Assembly: GCF_005121165.3 (NCBI RefSeq) | Contig: NZ_CP034413.3 | Span: 3,000,001 to 3,064,000 of the forward strand | Origin: Dysosmobacter welbionis | GTDB taxonomy: Bacteria > Bacillota > Clostridia > Oscillospirales > Oscillospiraceae | Length of the DNA stretch: 64,000 nucleotides | Direction of reading: 5' to 3' | Shown here: positions 15,734 to 24,902 of the stretch, in pieces | Position numbering within the stretch: position 1 is the stretch's first letter | Layout: the number at the start of each line of letters is the position of its first letter | The notes under the pieces: generated by a model | The model's input: only the letters and a program-made list of their open reading frames with translations | Databases searched by the model: none | Told to the model about the DNA's origin: nothing | Made by a program: the position numbers and the translations under genes

Positions 15734-16603
15734 TTACAGTTCTTCCGCCTCGTGAGCCACATACTGCCGGATATCGCGCTTGGGAATGCTCTCCGGCACC
15801 CGGATAGTCTTGGCCCTGCAGATGTAGATAATCTTCTCTCGGATTCGGAACTCACGTTCCATGATCTCTTTCGTGTATTTCAATTCGTGGAGCCGGTCGT
15901 CCCGGCACTTCATGCCCTGGGGTGTGGTGTAGGTAATGGACTTCCGAGTGGCCGACCATCGAACTTGATACCCCTCGCTCTCCATCAGGGAGATGAAGTC
16001 TTCCCTGGTAGATGCGAACCGCATACATTGGTCGATGGCATTCATGAGTCGGAATTTCCAGCTCTCGCCCTTGGCGGCAGAGCGATACTCCCGGGTGTCC
16101 ATCCACTTCTGCTGGACCTGCTTCTGCGGAGGTGGAAGGATCGACAGATGGTGGGCGGCGCAGATCTCATCGTTGGCCAGCCGATGGGCCTGCAGGTCGG
16201 CGGCACTCTGGTGGAGCTTGCGGCCGTTCTGGAAGCTGACACTGTTTACGATCAGGTGGCTGTACAGAATGTCGGTGTCGATGTGAGTCGCCACCAGCAC
16301 CTCGAAGTCTGGAAACTTCCGCTGGGCCAACTCCAAGCCAATAGCATGTGCCTCCTGGGGCGTCAGGCCATCCGTTGCCGCAAAGAATTGGACGAAGTGG
16401 TAGTACTGCCAGCCATCTGTTTTAACGAACCGCTCCTTGGTGAGCTGTATCTCCTGCCACGCCGTCGGGGCAGTACAGTTCCAGCCTGACACCAGCCGAT
16501 GTCCTTCCCACAGCGTTTTTTCGTCCTGTCGGATGTACTGAAGCACTCCGGCGAGCGCGCCCCGGCCACCGCCCCGGTTCTTGATGGTGGTGAAGGTAGC
16601 CAT
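15734..16603 (-). CDS. Relaxase/mobilisation nuclease (MobA/VirD2 type), short
   Basis: Relaxases nick plasmid or ICE DNA at oriT. The 289-residue protein begins MATFTTIKNRGGGRGAL and has the three-His metal motif in HIDTDILYSHLIVNS (about residues 121-135), with the DNA-relaxase Asn after it. The catalytic Tyr is probably in QYIRQDEK near residue 23. The family normally has 400-500 residues or more, so the C-terminal part (helicase or primase-like) is missing. The last codons run in frame into the integrase after a TAA. mobC lies upstream, two bases from its ATG. Confidence 0.85.
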   Translation of the reverse strand: MATFTTIKNRGGGRGALAGVLQYIRQDEKTLWEGHRLVSGWNCTAPTAWQEIQLTKERFVKTDGWQYYHFVQFFAATDGLTPQEAHAIGLELAQRKFPDFEVLVATHIDTDILYSHLIVNSVSFQNGRKLHQSAADLQAHRLANDEICAAHHLSILPPPQKQVQQKWMDTREYRSAAKGESWKFRLMNAIDQCMRFASTREDFISLMESEGYQVRWSATRKSITYTTPQGMKCRDDRLHELKYTKEIMEREFRIREKIIYICRAKTIRVPESIPKRDIRQYVAHEAEEL

Positions 16604-16604
16604 C

Positions 16605-16923
16605 TCAGTTCACCTCCCGCAGCAGATGGCAGAGCTGCCCACAGATCGCTTCGTACTTGTCCGCTAAGGCGTCGCCGCGCAGAATCGTGACCTTGCCCAT
16701 GTTGGCCAGGGTGGTGAGCTGGTTCAGGTTCCGCCCCTGAGCCTTCAGCTCGGAGAGCACCTTGTCCAGCCCCTCCACCTGCACGATCTCCTTACCCAGG
16801 CCGCAGAGGCACAGGCAATCGGTGACGGTTTTGTTTACGCTTTTCGCACGCGCCTGGATGACGGCCTTTGTCCGGGGGCGTCACTCGGAGCGTGATGATT
16901 TCCGTTTTCTTTTCTCTCGGCAT
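16605..16923 (-). pseudogene. mobC: MobC-like mobilisation accessory protein, frameshifted
   Basis: The start MPREKKTEIITLRVTP is typical of the ribbon-helix-helix MobC proteins beside Clostridial relaxases. After codon 16 the frame is lost. One base too many in the run CCCCCGG near 16872 pushes it out, and the second frame then reads TKAVIQA, EIVQVEGLDKVLSELKAQG, LTTLANMGKVTI and ends LLREVN. The TGA ends one base before the relaxase ATG. With one C removed the product would be about 105 residues and normal. It could be a true pseudogene or an assembly error. Confidence 0.75.
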
Positions 16924-17180
16924 TCGTACTCCTTTCAAACTTTCGCCCCAACCAAACGAAAGTCCAGCGAAGCGGGTTTCGTTTGGAGAGGAGACACAGC
17001 GGAATGAATGCGCCCTGCCGCTCGCGGCGGGGCAAATGATATGGAGCTTGTGTCGACGAAGGGGCTGGGGGCGGGGCAGGGCCCCGAAACTGCGGCCGGT
17101 GTATAGCCCCGGACGCGATGCTTGCCCTCCCATATGGGAGGTTTTTCCCTGCCGGAGCTGTGAACACCACACCCAGCAAA

Positions 17181-18190
17181 TTATTCATATGGGTCGATGG
17201 TGACGATCTTTTCGGTAGCGAGATCATCGACACCATCGACACTTTTCAGGCAGATGAGTCTGCCTCTGCTCCACCTGCGAAATGACACGACGATGCCACT
17301 GTTCCTTAGAGCCCCAATGTTTTTCCAAATTTGATGGGAGAGGCTGTTGCGTGTTAGCCCTTCGAGGTCGGCAGGATCAATCTTTTCCAGCAGCGCCTTG
17401 GCAGAGACACAGATCTCCGATTGTTCCCATAGCAAGGCGGAGAGAAGAAAGACAATCCGACTATTGGACGGTTCCGCTTCCGCTCAGTTGTCCCTGAGCA
17501 GATTCCAGATGTGACTTTTACCATCGAACTCCAGGAATAGCTCCCGGTAGATGATGTCCCGGCCGGTACAGTAGAGGGTGGCGGCGTTCTCTCCCCGCCT
17601 GCGCTTGCGGAGCACGAAGTTGGAGCCTGTGGCGCCACTCAAGCCTGTGATGCCGGAGATCATGTCCATAGGGTCGTCATCATTCAGCTTCCGCAGGTGA
17701 TGGATCAACAAGACGGCAATGTAGTGCCGGTCTGCCAGATCTTTGAGGACACCGATGTCCTGGTAGTAGGGATTTGTTTTGTTCCCAGCCGCGCGAATGC
17801 GCTGGAGGGTATCGATGACTACCAGACCAATAGCCGGATGCACTTTGAGAAACTACGCGATCTGTTCCACCAGTCCGCTGTGGAGCTGCTCCGCCATCAT
17901 GGCGAAGTGCAGCGACGGAGGCGTGAGATCAAAGAGCAAGCTCTGGATACGCTGGAAGCTGTCTTCCAGGTAGAGGTAGAGACTTCGCACGGGTATATAG
18001 CGAAGCTCCAGAGCGATTTGCCCTGTGCGGCACAGAGACATATCTACAGGGCCAGCCGGGACTTGCCGATCTTCGGTGCTCCTGCCAGCAGGTGGAGCCC
18101 CTGGGGCAGCAGGTCTCCTCCACGACGAACCAGAGGGGCATGGGGAATGATCTGCTGGGTATCTGCATTAATGGTATTCAATTTTTTCAT
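17181..18190 (-). pseudogene. RepA-like AAA ATPase, decayed
   Basis: Starting at ATG 18190 (GGGAG upstream) the frame reads MKKLNTINAD and a Walker A GAPKIGKSRLAL, then hits a TAG near 18050. Other frames carry the following pieces in order: YLYLEDSFQRIQSLLFDL, LHFAMMAEQLHSGLVEQI, GLVVIDTLQRIRAAG, VLLIHHLRKLNDDDPMDMI and TLYCTGRDIIYREL. After a further stop the C-terminal domain ends at 17181. At least three breaks are present, so no ATPase is made. RepA-type ATPases of this form replicate or maintain Clostridial mobile elements. The stretch 16924-17180 has no gene. Confidence 0.75.
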
Positions 18191-18385
18191 CCGAAAATCT
18201 CCCTTTCCCCAAAATAAAGGCGCGGATCGACGGCCATCGATCCACGCCCTCTACACCAGAGAAAATGTCTTGAGTCTGAACAACCCTGGGAATATCCCCC
18301 TGGGAGAATTGATAGCAGAGGCACTGAACATCTCTCCGGAGGAGTACCATGAGCTGCAGCAGATGCTGGATAGGGCAATGACAGC

Positions 18386-19505
18386 ATGGACCGCTATGAG
18401 GAAGATCACTGGATACGGGATTGGTTCGATGCCAACGAGGAGATGATCCTGCTCCATGACGCCCTGTGCTGCCGCCAGATATTTCGACTGATCCAAGAGA
18501 AGGATGAGATCCTATCAGAAGCGAGAACATTCCCGGAGCAGAATTCTCTTTTCCCAGAAGAAGATCTGGAACTCGGAGAACGGGACAGAGAGGGCCTGGC
18601 CGCAATCGGAGCATATAAAGACTACTTGGAGTACCCAGAGGACTATGGTGGGGAAGATCACATCGTCTATCAATTTGGCGATGAGTATTATACTTCGTCT
18701 GTTCCTCGAACGCCGATACCGCCGGAGTCACCGGAAAAGACGAGGGCGCTGTTGGTTGCCTATGGGCAGCTGAACGTGAAGTGGGCCGCCTATAAAAAAT
18801 ATTATATATAACTACAAAAGACTCCTGGAAGACATCGCGTCGGTCTGTCAGACACTTCGGGCGTTCGTTCGTATGGGATTCTCGTCGCTGGAAAAGCTGA
18901 CGCCCAATAACTATGTGGCATCACTGCATGAATTTTTGTTTCATGAGCGAGCCCATAAGTGGGTTACAAATCCCGCGGAAGGGACCGGATTTTACACCTA
19001 CATGGATGACGTGCGGATTCATCTTCGCCTCCAGGAAACGGCTCCTGGCTCCGGCGCATTCAAAGTCTACGAGTACTAGTTGGCAGACCTCCTCCAGACC
19101 ATGATGAAGCTGGATTTCTATAAGGCACTGGAGGCCGGGCACCTAATCCGCAGGTGTGAGAACGGTGGACGGTATTTTCTGCTGTAAAAAGGTTACCACA
19201 TCAGATATTGCGACCTGCCCAACTCCACCAACCCCAAGTACACCTGCGCCCAGCTGGGCTACCGGATCAGAGGCGTCAAGGAGGAGGCGGAGGACAGTTC
19301 GCTGTCCCAGGATCTTTACCACTGCTATCAGCGGATCGACAAGGGTTGGTCCCGAGGTGCCATTACAGCGGAGGAGCGAAAGCTGCTGCGAGAGAAAGCA
19401 CAAGAGATTTACCGCGTAGCAAGAACAAAACCGAGTATGTTCTATGAGGCATTTAACACATCTCTGTCTAATAAGAAACTGTATCCGCTCTGTGCCGTTC
19501 AGTGA
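18386..19505 (+). pseudogene. DUF6076-like protein, broken
   Basis: A 141-codon frame (18386-18811, beginning MDRYEEDHWIRDWF) is followed in another frame by text typical of DUF6076-like proteins of Firmicute mobile elements. The pieces are RLLEDIASVCQTLRAFVRMG, KVYEY-stop-LADLLQTMMKLDFYKALEAGH, IRRCENGGRYFLL-stop, NPKYTCAQLGYRIRG and LSNKKLYPLCAVQ before TGA 19503. One frameshift near 18815 and two in-frame stops are visible. The CxxxxRYF with C...CAQLG suggests a former zinc-binding end. The family function is unknown, and the family name rests on memory of similar text. Confidence 0.5.
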
Positions 19506-19572
19506 AAAAGCAGATCCAGAGGAAGAAAAAGAACGTTGATCTTTCATCTTGGAAGGAAGTGGGCGGTGGCCT

Positions 19573-20390
19573 GTGACAAACGAGGAACTGTATCAGAAAT
19601 GTCGGATCGGTGACTCCACCGCCTTTGAATAGCTCCACAGACAGATGGAAAACTTCATCCGAAGAATTGCTCTGGATGCGGCTAGGCATTTTGAATGTAC
19701 AGACACTGCAGCGACATTGCTGATAGAAGCTCTATGTGCCGAAGGAAACCTGGAGTTGTGGGATTGGATTCAGGTCGGCAGCCATGATGAGCATGCGGGA
19801 AATTAACCACCTATCTCAACCCCTTTTGCGGGGAAGAATGTACTGCTATCTGAAGACTAATTTGGGCGTCATAGCTTTGAGCAAGGATGAGATGGAACGT
19901 GTACGACTACCCCAGAAACTCTGCCATGCGGAGGGAAAGGCCATCGGCGAGATCGCGACACTGTTATATATCTCCGGGATGTCAGCCGCAAGACTGGTCG
20001 GATACCATATCCATTTCCTATCTGTATTTGATTTGTAGAGGGAAGGCGAGGAGGGTGATCCATTTGAGTAACTAGAGGAGCATGAGCAAGGAACGTCTGT
20101 GGAGCAGATCGTCTACCAAAAGGTGCACCTGGAACTGCTGGAGCTACTGCTCTGCTTGCTAAGCGTCAAAAACCGCTCTATTCTGGGCCACACCTTCGGG
20201 GGTATACGGCTATGAACAGCTATCTGCTGATGAAAACTGGGCCTGCAGGAGATGCTCTCCTCCGATAACATGACAAAGGCGAGAAAGACAGTCTTGGGGC
20301 ACCTGCGCCAACGCTGTCCCGGAAGTGATCTCCACCGCTGGCGCAGGGCCTTCCGGCTGATGAGGAATGCGAGGGCAGGAGATTCCACTG
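19573..20390 (+). pseudogene. Sigma-70-like small regulator, decayed
   Basis: From GTG 19573 the frame reads MTNEELYQKCRIGDSTAFE and then a stop, after which sigma-like pieces follow in shifting frames: MENFIRRIALDAARHF, LRGRMYCYLKTNLGVIALSKDEM, EGKAIGEIATLLYISG, LELLELLLCLLSVKNRSILGHTFG and RWRRAFRLMRNARAG. The layout matches short sigma-factor-like proteins that sit next to relaxase modules in Clostridia. Several stops make it non-functional. A related 3' end remnant occurs at 52085-52200. Confidence 0.5.
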
Positions 20391-21180
20391 CCTGTCTATC
20401 CTATCCGGTGTGGTGGGGGAAATAATCCATCCGTGAAGATGATTCGGAAACCTTCTTGCCGACTCCCACAGCCGTCCGCATCGGTCTTGGGATTGAAGTT
20501 ACTGTTGCCGTCGTAGACACACAGGTAGGGATACTGACAATAAGGGAGAGGTGGAGCCACGCGGCTCCGCATCCTTTTATATTTAGCTTTTTTTGTTAAG
20601 CACCATCTGATTTTGTTGTAGATCGGCCATCCGGAGAAGCAGGGCATGACGTTCCATGGGCTGGCCATCTGGATGAACTACAACGGCCCCAGTGGAGTGG
20701 AAAGGGCATTCAAGCGTGTTATCCCAAAACTGAAACAACACGTCCACGGCGGAGTGTGGCCGGACATCCAGAGACCTCTCCAGAAGGCACAGCAGGAGTT
20801 CTGTTACTGCACGCCACAAGAGACATGGATCAAATAACAGTGGAATCTCGATATAAGAGTCAAGGTCTAGTTGTTTTGCACGGAAGTCAATCCTAGAGAC
20901 TGCCTTGGTACATTTGTGGAAAAACTTTGAGCCGAGCAGGCATTGGCAGAGAGACGTTGGCGCCATTGGTATTGTGTATTATATAGGACGGTTGCGCTCT
21001 GCTCCATGTAATTTGTCCGGTGTTTTATGGCTGTGGGACAGGTGCTTCATCATCTTCAGGCGATCCTATTTTTTTGCGGGGGTGTAAACAAGAACTCTAC
21101 ATGGTTATCAGAATAGGCAGCATAGGTGTGGTCCTGCTTGGGGAGCCCTTGCAGCATTGTCATTTATTGTAAACAATGGA
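20391..21180. other. Region without a supported gene
   Basis: This stretch holds short frames only. One plus-strand frame (20646-20837, 63 codons) and one minus-strand frame (20396-20668, 90 codons, with DGNSNFNPKTDADGCG) have no recognisable motif or good ribosome site. A small hairpin with stem GGAGCC/GGCTCC lies at about 20552-20567. It is most likely decayed mobile-element DNA. Confidence 0.5.
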
Positions 21181-21209
21181 TTGTAAAATTTGTGCGTTGA
21201 TGTTAAAAT
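21181..21209 (+). promoter_or_regulatory. Probable promoter of the YheO-type regulator gene
   Basis: TTGTAA and TAAAAT are 17 bases apart in an AT-rich stretch, about 165 bases before the regulator start. The match is fair and the leader long, so this is tentative. Confidence 0.4.
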
Positions 21210-21373
21210 ATAACTAACACATTGGTGAGAACAATACACTTTTTGTTCAAATATGCAGCGGCTGGCGATATTTCTTTGCGGTCAGTAGATGAATCAAGTG
21301 TTTTGCTGTGGAGCACCAAAGTGAAACTACAGGCCAATTTGGCATGGGATTATCAGAAAGGAGAGAAAACGGA

Positions 21374-22051
21374 ATGGAGTCCATGAATGAGGAGAAAGAA
21401 CTGTTGGAACACGTGATGAAGCTGATGGCAGAGCATTTCGGGAAAAATTGCGAGATCGTGCTTCATGATTTTATGGCGCCTGACAACCATACAATCATCG
21501 GAATTGAAAATGGGGAGGTAACGGGCCGGGAGATTGGCGGATGCGTTACGAATCTGGGCTTGGAGATCCTCAACGGAAAACCGGCGGAGGATGCATTCAA
21601 TTATGCCACCTATGCTGAAAATGGGCATCTTCTGCGGTCTTCCTCCATCTATTTTCACAACAGCGCTGGACAGCCCATCGGTTCCCTGTGCATCAACACG
21701 GATATTACGGATACCACGTATTTTGAAAAGATGCTGCGGGAATACAACAATACCCACGACTATGAAAACAGGGAAGATGCTTCTCCGAAGGAGGTCTTCA
21801 TGCCGGACGTCCATGAGCTGCTGAATCGCCTGATCGACCAGTGCATCCAAAAATATGGAAAGCCTCCGAAGCTCCTGACCAAAGAGGAAAAAATTCAGTT
21901 TATCGCGGATCTGGATATGAAGGGGGCCTTTGTGATCACGAAGGCCAGCGATCGCGTCTACTCGCTGCTTGGGATTTCCCGATACACATTCTATACATAT
22001 CTGGAGCAGGGGAGGAAAATGCGTGGGGAAAGCCGGACTCCTGTAGAATAA
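21374..22051 (+). CDS. YheO/DauR-type PAS-domain transcriptional regulator
   Basis: The 225-residue protein from ATG 21374 (AGGAG upstream) has the YheO PAS-like domain at residues 8-120, with IVLHDF, DNHTIIGIENGEVTGREIGG and RSSSIYFHNSAGQPIGSLCIN split across it. A C-terminal winged-helix or HTH region follows (KGAFVITKASDRVYSLLGISRYTFYTYLEQGR, about residues 175-210). DauR in Pseudomonas represses D-arginine catabolism, and other members regulate amino-acid or ureide use. It stands directly before the hydantoin operon in the same direction, with a terminator and a new promoter between, so it is the likely regulator of that operon. Confidence 0.82.
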   Translation: MESMNEEKELLEHVMKLMAEHFGKNCEIVLHDFMAPDNHTIIGIENGEVTGREIGGCVTNLGLEILNGKPAEDAFNYATYAENGHLLRSSSIYFHNSAGQPIGSLCINTDITDTTYFEKMLREYNNTHDYENREDASPKEVFMPDVHELLNRLIDQCIQKYGKPPKLLTKEEKIQFIADLDMKGAFVITKASDRVYSLLGISRYTFYTYLEQGRKMRGESRTPVE

Positions 22052-22078
22052 AATGTTTGTCTAAAAGACACATTTTTT
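22051..22078 (+). terminator. Terminator after the YheO-type regulator
   Basis: AAATGTTTGTCT and AGACACATTTTTT form a stem with an AAA loop and a T run. The stem begins at the stop codon. Confidence 0.7.
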
Positions 22079-22081
22079 GTC

Positions 22082-22111
22082 TTGACATAGAACGGATTAT
22101 TGTGTTAAAAT
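22082..22111 (+). promoter_or_regulatory. Promoter of the hydantoin/ureide operon
   Basis: A perfect -35 TTGACA (22082-22087) is 18 bases from TAAAAT (22106-22111), or 17 from TTAAAA. Transcription should begin near 22118, giving a leader of about 190 bases before the substrate-binding-protein gene. Confidence 0.65.
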
Positions 22112-22117
22112 ACAATC

Positions 22118-22210
22118 AAACTTAAAACGCAGAAATAAGAACAACGGTAGAGACGAATCCGATCATGTTTTCCTCTCAAAATTGAGAGTTTATTTCTGCG
22201 AATTTTTTTA
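22118..22210 (+). promoter_or_regulatory. Structured leader with terminator-like closing stem
   Basis: An 11-bp perfect stem (CGCAGAAATAA at 22128-22138 with TTATTTCTGCG at 22190-22200) closes a 51-base loop and is followed at once by AATTTTTTT. Inside is a second hairpin, CTCTCA/TGAGAG at 22173-22188. A terminator this far from any stop codon and just after a promoter suggests conditional termination, either a riboswitch or protein-controlled. It does not fit the purine riboswitch pattern or any class I can recall with confidence. Confidence 0.5.
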
Positions 22211-22309
22211 CCCTTTGACAAAACAGAATGTCTGTATAAAAAACATAAAGTATGTCTGCTATCAGAGGCCAACTTCTGAAGCATATAAAAACTGACAGGG
22301 GGAAAAACG

Positions 22310-23356
22310 ATGAAAAAATGGTTTGCTCTCGCTCTTGCGGCAATGATGATGCTCGCAACACTGACTGGATGCGGCGGTACCGAAAGCGGAGGCACCCAGC
22401 AGACCCAGGAAACAGACCAGGGTCAAAGCTCCTCTGAGACCGACACCGTAGTTTACCCGGAGATTCCTGCGAAGACCGGCAGTCTGACCATTGGTATTTC
22501 GACAAACGCGCTCTCCAATATCCACAACCGGCATATGTTTGAGGGACTGAGAGAAGAGGCGGAGGGGCGCGGCCATACTGTCGTCACGGCAAACGCCAAT
22601 GGTGACCCCACGCAACAGGCCAACGACATTGAAAATCTGGTGCAGGCCGGATGCGATGTCATCGTCGTTCAGAACGCGGACAACTTCTCTCTGAAGAATG
22701 CGGTTCAGGAGGCCAGAATGGCAGGCATCCGCGTGATCTGCGAAGACACCGGCTGGATTGACGGCATCGACGCCATGTTCCTGCTGAACAGCATTGCTGT
22801 CCAGGCAGACATTAACATGATCCTGGCGGCTGAGGTGGGCTTCAGCGGCAAGATCATCACAACGGGGCATCAGGACAACTTTGCTTTGAGGGCTGGCTCC
22901 TACATCCATGACGCATTTGTAGAAGAATATGGATTTGATGTTGTAGCTCATGTACAGACAACCTTCCCTGGTACGACCGAAGTGACTTATAACGGCGTAG
23001 ACTCTGCGCTGACAGCCAACCCCGATGTGGTTGCGATCTTCACATCTCAGGATCTGGAGGCCATGGGTGCGATCCAGGCTTTGAAGGAGCACGATCTCTA
23101 TCCTCAGGTAAAGTGCATAGGCGTTGACGGCGAGGTAGACATCCTCAATGATATCAAGGCCGACGGCTCCTGCATTGCCACGGTGGTGTCCGATCTGGAC
23201 AGCGCCAATGTCAATGTCGTAGATGCCTGTGAGGCGTTGATGGCCGGCGAGGATGTGGCGAAGTACCACGAAATCCCGTACGCCGTCGTCACAAAAGAAA
23301 ATGTGGATGAGTTCCTGGAGAAGGCTACTGCTGAGGCTGAGAAGTACGCGGAATAA
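22310..23356 (+). CDS. ABC transporter substrate-binding lipoprotein (RbsB-like, cluster B)
   Basis: The 348-residue protein has a lipoprotein signal (MKKWFALALAAMMMLATLTGC) with the lipid-bearing Cys at residue 21, then a Thr/Gln/Ser linker. The sugar-binding-protein fold follows: LTIGISTNALSNIHNRHMFEGL at the start of domain 1 (split near 60-80), DVIVVQNADN, and DLEAMGAIQALKEHDLYPQVK near 255. AGGGGG precedes the ATG. Such proteins pair with RbsA/RbsC-type ABC importers, found here at 26102 and 27628. The enzymes in the operon suggest the ligand is a ureide, hydantoin or nucleoside-like compound rather than a sugar. Confidence 0.88.
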   Translation: MKKWFALALAAMMMLATLTGCGGTESGGTQQTQETDQGQSSSETDTVVYPEIPAKTGSLTIGISTNALSNIHNRHMFEGLREEAEGRGHTVVTANANGDPTQQANDIENLVQAGCDVIVVQNADNFSLKNAVQEARMAGIRVICEDTGWIDGIDAMFLLNSIAVQADINMILAAEVGFSGKIITTGHQDNFALRAGSYIHDAFVEEYGFDVVAHVQTTFPGTTEVTYNGVDSALTANPDVVAIFTSQDLEAMGAIQALKEHDLYPQVKCIGVDGEVDILNDIKADGSCIATVVSDLDSANVNVVDACEALMAGEDVAKYHEIPYAVVTKENVDEFLEKATAEAEKYAE

Positions 23357-23373
23357 GGCTGATATAGAGAACA

Positions 23374-23409
23374 TTGGGCCGCCCTGCGCTCCGGAATGGG
23401 GCGGCCCGA
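23374..23409 (+). terminator. Hairpin between binding-protein and RidA genes
   Basis: Stem GGGCCGCCC/GGGCGGCCC with a 13-base loop and no direct T run. Such hairpins often protect the mRNA of the abundant binding protein while letting some transcription continue. Confidence 0.55.
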
Positions 23410-23453
23410 TGCCATCTATGAAATATTTTTAGAAAATGAAGGGGAACTGACCA

Positions 23454-23915
23454 ATGAGCGTGTATGAGAATTTGAAAGAACATGGGATCGAGCTGCCCAA
23501 GCAGCTGGCTGCGGCCGGACTCTATAAGCCTGTGAATCAGGCCGGGAATCTGGTGTTCATCTCCGGCCAGGGCAGCATGGTGGATGATACGAAGATCACC
23601 GGCCGTGTGGGCGCTGACCTGAGCGTGGAAGAGGGCGCCGCAGCTGCGCGGATCTGCGCGATCAACACACTGGCCGCGCTGGAGGCCTATCTGGGGGATC
23701 TGAACAGGGTGAAGCGGTGCGTGAAAATCCTGGGTTTCGTGGCCAGCACAGATGATTTCCATGAGCAGGCGCAGGTCATCAACAGCGCGTCTCAGGTCTT
23801 TATAGACGCCTTTGGAGAAGAGGGGCGGCACGCCAGATCCGCCATCGGCTCCAACGCCCTGCCGCTGGGCTTGGCCGTGGAAGTGGAATCCATCTTTGAG
23901 ATCGAGGAGGCCTGA
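23454..23915 (+). CDS. RidA-family enamine/imine deaminase
   Basis: The 153-residue protein has the RidA fold and text: LVFISGQGSMVDD (about residue 34), AAARICAINTLAALEAYLGDLNRVKR (split at 60-85), and the substrate Arg in GRHARSAIGSNALPLG (about residue 128). RidA enzymes hydrolyse reactive 2-aminoacrylate or 2-iminobutyrate made by PLP ammonia-lyases. The gene directly before the PLP enzyme, with only three bases between them, fits that job. Its extended N-terminus is typical of the broader YjgF/Rid group. Confidence 0.88.
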   Translation: MSVYENLKEHGIELPKQLAAAGLYKPVNQAGNLVFISGQGSMVDDTKITGRVGADLSVEEGAAAARICAINTLAALEAYLGDLNRVKRCVKILGFVASTDDFHEQAQVINSASQVFIDAFGEEGRHARSAIGSNALPLGLAVEVESIFEIEEA

Positions 23916-23918
23916 ACA

Positions 23919-24893
23919 ATGCTGGGAAGGGATGTTAGCCCTGTAGAGATCGCGGACATTTTCGCGGCAGAACAGAGACTCCGGAAAGTCTTTCCGCCCT
24001 CTCCGCTGCTGAACATGGAATTCCTGAACCAGCAGCTGGGTGCGCAAGTCTGGTTGAAAGCGGAGAACCTTCTGCCGTCGGGGGCCTATAAATACCGCGG
24101 CGCCATGAACAAGATCACTTCTCTGATCGAGCGGTACGGCAAGGAGCTTCGGATCGTCACAGCTTCCTCCGGAAATCATGGCATGGCTTGCGCACTGGCC
24201 GCCCGGAATCTGGGGGTCCAAGCAAATGTCGTGGTTCCCGTGTCCACGCCCCAGATCAAAAAGGACAGCATCCGCGCACTGGGGGCCAATTTGGTGGAAG
24301 TCGGCGCGACATATGACGAGTCCTTCGTCTCTGCCTGTGAACTGGCAGAAAAAGAGCATCTGTACTACGTGCACCCCACCTCTGACCGGTATACTGTGGG
24401 CGGCCAGGGGACCATTTCCCTGGAGATTCTGGACCAGTGCCCCCAAGTAGAGCAGATCGTGGTGCCCATCGGGGGCGGCGGCCTCATCACGGGGATCGCT
24501 CTGACCATGAAGACGCTGAAGCCCTCCGTCAAGATCTATGGTGTGATGCCGGCAGGGTCGGCTGTCTATGTGGAATCCCGTCGGCAGGGCCAGCTGGTGA
24601 CGCTGGATCACTGTTCCTCTATGGCGGATGCAGTTGTACGGAAAACCGGCGAGGAATACCTGTATCCTTACATTGAAAAATATGTGGATGACATCTTTAC
24701 AGTCACGGAGGACAGCATCCGGCAGGCGGTCAGAACAGCGTGCTTGTATGGAAAGCTGACGCTGGAGGGCTCCGGTGCCCTGGCCTTGGCGGCGTTGCTG
24801 GAGAAAAAGTGTCCGCTCAGTCCCGGAACGGTTCTGATCTGCTCCGGTGGAAATATCGACAAAGCTGTTTTGGACCTGTGTATGCAGGCTTGA
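23919..24893 (+). CDS. PLP-dependent threonine/serine ammonia-lyase-like enzyme
   Basis: This 324-residue fold-type II PLP enzyme has the Schiff-base Lys in LPSGAYKYRGAMN (about residue 52), the substrate loop ASSGNHGMACALAA (about 84), the phosphate-binding glycine loop PIGGGGLITGIAL (about 187) and ICSGGNIDKAV near the end. It lacks a C-terminal ACT regulatory domain, so it is of the catabolic type. The family removes ammonia from serine, threonine or 3-hydroxyaspartate-like amino acids. GAGGAGG lies 8 bases before the ATG. It probably converts the amino acid freed by the next gene product into a 2-oxo acid. Confidence 0.87.
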   Translation: MLGRDVSPVEIADIFAAEQRLRKVFPPSPLLNMEFLNQQLGAQVWLKAENLLPSGAYKYRGAMNKITSLIERYGKELRIVTASSGNHGMACALAARNLGVQANVVVPVSTPQIKKDSIRALGANLVEVGATYDESFVSACELAEKEHLYYVHPTSDRYTVGGQGTISLEILDQCPQVEQIVVPIGGGGLITGIALTMKTLKPSVKIYGVMPAGSAVYVESRRQGQLVTLDHCSSMADAVVRKTGEEYLYPYIEKYVDDIFTVTEDSIRQAVRTACLYGKLTLEGSGALALAALLEKKCPLSPGTVLICSGGNIDKAVLDLCMQA

Positions 24894-24902
24894 GAGGAAA
24901 TG

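Noticed and set aside
22118-22210. Purine riboswitch
   Set aside because: The conserved junction sequences and paired seven-base loops of that class are absent.
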